From Caulobacteraceae bacterium (GTDB lineage Bacteria; Pseudomonadota; Alphaproteobacteria; Caulobacterales; Caulobacteraceae): a DNA stretch of 64,000 bases. The stretch lies in the NCBI GenBank assembly GCA_947478785.1, contig CANJXI010000007.1:21748-85747 (forward strand), given 5' to 3'. Shown one piece after another: positions 61,173 to 64,000 of this stretch. A model generated the notes under the pieces. It searched no databases, was not told the origin of the DNA, and worked only from the letters and a program-made list of their open reading frames with translations. Within the stretch, counting starts at the first letter, position 1. Each line of letters opens with the position of its first letter. A program made the translations under genes and the position numbers.

Positions 61173-61673
61173 ATGGGTTGGACGGACGAGCGGGTCGAGC
61201 TCCTCAAGAAACTCTGGCAGGACGGCTTGTCCGCCAGTCAGATCGCCAAGCAGTTGGGCGGGGTCACCCGCAACGCGGTGATCGGCAAGGTTCACCGCCT
61301 GGGCCTGTCGGGCCGCGCGACGCCCTCCAAGCCCGCCCGGACGGTGTTCAAGGCGCCGCGCCCGGCCCGGCCGGTGTCGGTCAGCCCCTCGGCGCCGCGC
61401 CGCATCGCCGAGCCGGTGAGCCAGGCGCAGCCGCCGCAACCGGTGCGCTACGTCGACGAGACCCCCGGCATGGCGACCGTGCTGACCCTGGGCGCGCACA
61501 TGTGCAAGTGGCCGATCGGCGATCCGTCGCTCGACAATTTCACCTTCTGCGGCCGCCGCTCGGGCGACGGCCCCTACTGCGACGAACACGCCCACGTGGC
61601 CTACCAGCCCGTGCAGACCAAGAAGCGTTCCGGCCCCGCCGAACTGGCCCGCAGCCTGCGCCGCTACATCTGA
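61173..61673 (+). CDS. gcrA: GcrA cell-cycle transcriptional regulator
   Basis: Master cell-cycle factor that binds sigma-70 and methylated GANTC sites. The N-terminal domain WTDERVELLKKLWQDGLSAS, then QIAKQLGGVTRNAVIGKVHR, is the GcrA HTH. The C-terminal domain has CKWPIGDPSLDNFTFCGRRS and the Cys/His-rich PYCDEHAHVAYQP that is the family sigma-binding part. A Pro/Ala linker lies between. 166 residues, ATG 61173. Confidence 0.96.
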   Translation: MGWTDERVELLKKLWQDGLSASQIAKQLGGVTRNAVIGKVHRLGLSGRATPSKPARTVFKAPRPARPVSVSPSAPRRIAEPVSQAQPPQPVRYVDETPGMATVLTLGAHMCKWPIGDPSLDNFTFCGRRSGDGPYCDEHAHVAYQPVQTKKRSGPAELARSLRRYI

Positions 61674-61697
61674 TCCGTTGGGGATGGGGGCGCGTCC

Positions 61698-61742
61698 GGC
61701 CCGCGGCGGTTCTTCCGCCCGCAGGGCCGGGCGCGTCCTTTT
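61698..61742 (+). terminator. gcrA terminator
   Basis: GGCCCGCGGCGG pairs with the CCGCC-CGC-AGGGCC arm (61698-61728, loop TTCTT). It is followed within about ten bases by CCTTTT, and lies about 25 bases after the gcrA stop. Confidence 0.7.
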
Positions 61743-61793
61743 CTGGCGACACCCCCGGTTGGGAATGAACGCGCGACTCGCTACCTTCCCCCC

Positions 61794-63242
61794 ATGACCG
61801 ACGCCTCCTCCGCAGCCCCCGCCGACGACACCGGCAACGCCAGGCCCTACTCGGTCTCGGAGCTGTCGTTCGCGCTGAAGCGGACGCTGGAGGACGCCTA
61901 TGGGTTCGTGCGGCTGCGCGGCGAGATTTCCAAGACCACCTTCCACGCCAACGGCCACTGCTACCTGACGCTGAAGGACGAGCGGGCCGCCATCGACGGG
62001 GTGGTCTGGAAGGGCCAGGTGCGGGGCCTGGGCGTGCGGCCCGAACAGGGGCTGGAGGTGATCGTCACCGGCAAGATCACTGCCTACCCTGCGGGATCGC
62101 GCTACCAGATCGTCATCGAGACCATGGAAGCCGCCGGCATCGGCGCCCTGCTGGCCCAGCTGGAGCGGCTGAAGGCGAAACTGGCGGCCGAGGGGCTGTT
62201 CGAGCCTGGCCGCAAACACGCCCTGCCGTCCATGCCCCGCGTGGTCGGCGTCATCACCAGCCCCACCGGCGCGGTGATCCGTGACATCCTGCACCGTATC
62301 CGGGACCGCTGGCCCTGCCGGGTGATCGTCTGGCCGGTGGTGGTGCAGGGCGAGGCCGCGGCGGCTCAGGTGGCCCAGGCGATCCGCGGGTTCAACGCCA
62401 TGCGCGCGGACGGCCCGGTCCCCAGGCCCGACGTGCTGATCGTGGCGCGCGGCGGCGGCTCGGTGGAAGATCTCTGGGCGTTCAACGACGAGGCCCTGGC
62501 CCGCGCGGTGGTGGAGGGCGCCATCCCGCTGATCAGCGCGGTCGGCCACGAGACCGACACCACCCTCATCGACTTCGTCTCCGACCGCCGGGCGCCGACC
62601 CCCACGGCCGCCGCCGAGATGGCCACCCCGGTGCTGGCCGAACTGAAGGCGTTCACCGCCGACCTGGCGGCGCGCATGCACCGCTGCGGCGGACGGGCCG
62701 TCGAAGACCGGCGCGGGCGGGTCGCGGCGGCCAACCGGGGCCTGCAGCGCGTGCCGGACCTGGTCCGGCTGGCTGAGCAGCGTTTCGACATCATCTCCGG
62801 ACGCCTCGGCGCGGCGCTGGCCAAGAACGCCGCCGTCCACGAGCGGGACCTCGTGCGGGTGGCCTCCAGGCTTTCGCCGCTGCTGCTGCAGCGGCCCCAG
62901 GCCGTGCAGCGCCACCGGCTGGAGGGCGTGGCCGCCCGCCTGGCCCCCGGCGCCGCCCGCGGGCTGGAGCGCACGTCCGAGCGGCTGGCGGCGCTCGCCA
63001 AGCTCTACGCCGCCGTCGATCCCGACCGGCCGCTGCGGCGGGGCTTCGCCCGGGTCCAGCGACTTGACGGCTCGTTGGTGCGGGCCGGCGCCTCGCTGGC
63101 GGCCGGCGAGGAAGTCAGCATCAGGTTCGGTGACGCCGTGACGCGCCAGGCGGTCATCGACGCCAAGGCCGCGCCCGCCGCCGCCAAGGCCCCCGCCCAG
63201 AAGCGCAATCCGTCGCCGAGTGCGCAGGGTGATCTGTTCTGA
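61794..63242 (+). CDS. xseA: Exodeoxyribonuclease VII large subunit
   Basis: Single-strand-specific DNase subunit, 482 residues. It shows the N-terminal OB domain [20 protein letters not shown] followed by [19 protein letters not shown], the catalytic motifs [20 protein letters not shown] and [20 protein letters not shown], and [21 protein letters not shown] long coiled region follows. The small subunit gene is not in the window. It sits between gcrA and the DUF2093 gene. Confidence 0.95.
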   Translation: MTDASSAAPADDTGNARPYSVSELSFALKRTLEDAYGFVRLRGEISKTTFHANGHCYLTLKDERAAIDGVVWKGQVRGLGVRPEQGLEVIVTGKITAYPAGSRYQIVIETMEAAGIGALLAQLERLKAKLAAEGLFEPGRKHALPSMPRVVGVITSPTGAVIRDILHRIRDRWPCRVIVWPVVVQGEAAAAQVAQAIRGFNAMRADGPVPRPDVLIVARGGGSVEDLWAFNDEALARAVVEGAIPLISAVGHETDTTLIDFVSDRRAPTPTAAAEMATPVLAELKAFTADLAARMHRCGGRAVEDRRGRVAAANRGLQRVPDLVRLAEQRFDIISGRLGAALAKNAAVHERDLVRVASRLSPLLLQRPQAVQRHRLEGVAARLAPGAARGLERTSERLAALAKLYAAVDPDRPLRRGFARVQRLDGSLVRAGASLAAGEEVSIRFGDAVTRQAVIDAKAAPAAAKAPAQKRNPSPSAQGDLF

Positions 63243-63270
63243 GACGCCCGCTCGCGCTAAATAGGCGAAC

Positions 63271-63489
63271 ATGAACGCTCACGACCCCGATTTCCCTGGG
63301 AATGACCTGGCCAAGCTGCACTACGGCGACGGCGATTTCGCCGTGCTCAGGCCCGGCCGCCATGTGCTCTGCGCGGTGACCGGCCGGAAGGTCCCATTGG
63401 AGCAGCTACGCTACTGGAGCGCCGTCCTGCAGGAGGCCTACGCCGGCCCGGCCGAGGCGCTGCAACGCTGGCGGGAGACCAACCCGTAG
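63271..63489 (+). CDS. DUF2093 protein
   Basis: A 72-residue protein (MNAHDPDFPGNDLAKLHYGD, then VLRPGRHVLCAVTGRKVPLE, then QLRYWSAVLQEAYAGP), typical of DUF2093, found next to xseA in many alphaproteobacteria. Function unknown. Its frame begins 28 bases after the xseA stop. Confidence 0.88.
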   Translation: MNAHDPDFPGNDLAKLHYGDGDFAVLRPGRHVLCAVTGRKVPLEQLRYWSAVLQEAYAGPAEALQRWRETNP

Positions 63490-63491
63490 CC

Positions 63492-64000
63492 TCAGCCCGC
63501 CGGCGGGCCGGACTCCGGCCTGCGCTTGTAGAGTTCATTCGGCCAGCGCTTGTGGACCCAGAACCATTCGGCGGGCCGCGCGCGCACCCGCTCCTCGATG
63601 AAGGCGTTCACCCGGTCCACGCCCGTCCGGATATCGGCGTTGCGGTCGCCGGTGTCGACCAGGGTGATCGGATCATGCACGACCACCTTGAAGCGGGCCT
63701 TGTGGCCGCGCTGCACGCTCATCGGCTGCAACGGGATCCCGAAGCGCAGCGCGAAGCTCGAGGGGCCGGGCGCCGTGTGCGCCGTGACGCCGAACAACGG
63801 CGCGGCCACACCGCCATTGAACTTCTGGTCGTTCATCAGCGCCACGGACTCGCCTCGGGAGAGCGCCCGCAGCAGTTCGCGCGCGCCGTCGCTGCCCTTC
63901 GGCGCGAACAGCCGCACGCCATAGCGCCAGCGGCTCTTGCGGATGCGCTCGTCCACATAGGGGTTGTTGGTCGCCCGGTAGGTGATCTGGCAGGTGATCC
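63492..64000 (-). CDS. Lipid A lauroyl acyltransferase-like protein, 5-prime part missing
   Basis: A leftward gene cut at the right edge, so only its C-terminal part is here. It reads ITYRATNNPYVDERIRKSRW, ESVALMNDQKFNGGVAAPLF and AHTAPGPSSFALRFGIPLQP, diagnostic of the LpxL/HtrB acyltransferase family that adds a secondary acyl chain to lipid A. The end is AEWFWVHKRWPNELYKRRPE. The HxxxxD catalytic motif would lie beyond the edge. It converges with the DUF2093 gene. Confidence 0.9.
   Translation of the reverse strand, partial: ITCQITYRATNNPYVDERIRKSRWRYGVRLFAPKGSDGARELLRALSRGESVALMNDQKFNGGVAAPLFGVTAHTAPGPSSFALRFGIPLQPMSVQRGHKARFKVVVHDPITLVDTGDRNADIRTGVDRVNAFIEERVRARPAEWFWVHKRWPNELYKRRPESGPPAG

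Overview
The window is GC-rich DNA from an alphaproteobacterium of the order Caulobacterales, most like Phenylobacterium or a close relative. The evidence is the company of genes: a GcrA cell-cycle regulator (61173-61673), a PodJ-type polar factor (31920-34694), a PdeA-like GEDEF/EAL phosphodiesterase (24369-26042), the argD-argF-hslO block, GANTC (CcrM) sites ahead of podJ and gcrA, and a dispersed palindromic repeat carrying a GANTC site. The genus is inferred from gene content and style, not from a marker gene.

Layout. 1-10.1 kb: the end of a DOMON-like gene, a FecI/FecR/STN-TonB receptor regulatory unit, a Nudix hydrolase, a sterol-desaturase-like membrane enzyme, a PEP-CTERM secreted protein and several small unknowns, including a 45-residue membrane protein at 9887-10024. 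10.2-24.3 kb: an accessory catabolic region (SDR, two MFS carriers, GMC oxidoreductase, Rieske oxygenase with an aldo/keto reductase, secreted esterase, VOC protein), together with dodecin, a tyrosine phosphatase and a methyltransferase. 24.4-36 kb: signalling, repair and polarity (PdeA-like protein, Lhr-like helicase with PdeM, secreted repeat protein, podJ with two reading-frame breaks). 35.2-41.6 kb: a luciferase-like oxidoreductase, an MprF-like protein and three acyl-CoA dehydrogenases. 41.7-50.6 kb: small proteins, a three-gene unit of two related membrane proteins plus a secreted nuclease, and several two-component proteins. 50.9-64 kb: mostly core genes (Crp/Fnr regulator, tRNA-Gly, old yellow enzyme, dCTP deaminase, metZ, hslO, argF, argD, ABC permease, gcrA, xseA, a DUF2093 gene, and a cut-off lipid A acyltransferase).

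How the genes work together. The sigma/anti-sigma/receptor genes should form one signal-responsive uptake unit. The Rieske oxygenase, reductases, GMC enzyme, carriers and acyl-CoA dehydrogenases suggest use of hydrophobic ring or terpenoid-like compounds, but no substrate can be read from the sequence. GcrA, GANTC sites, PodJ and the PdeA-like protein belong to the Caulobacter-type cell cycle and polarity programme.

The most unusual observations are an inverted-repeat element inserted in frame in the Lhr-like helicase (27417-27531), two compensating frame breaks in podJ, the operon of two related small membrane proteins and a secreted DNA/RNA endonuclease (42794-44390), a secreted protein with three copies of a two-cysteine motif (30111-30683), and a histidine kinase and response regulator whose 3-prime ends overlap by 83 bases (48419-48501).
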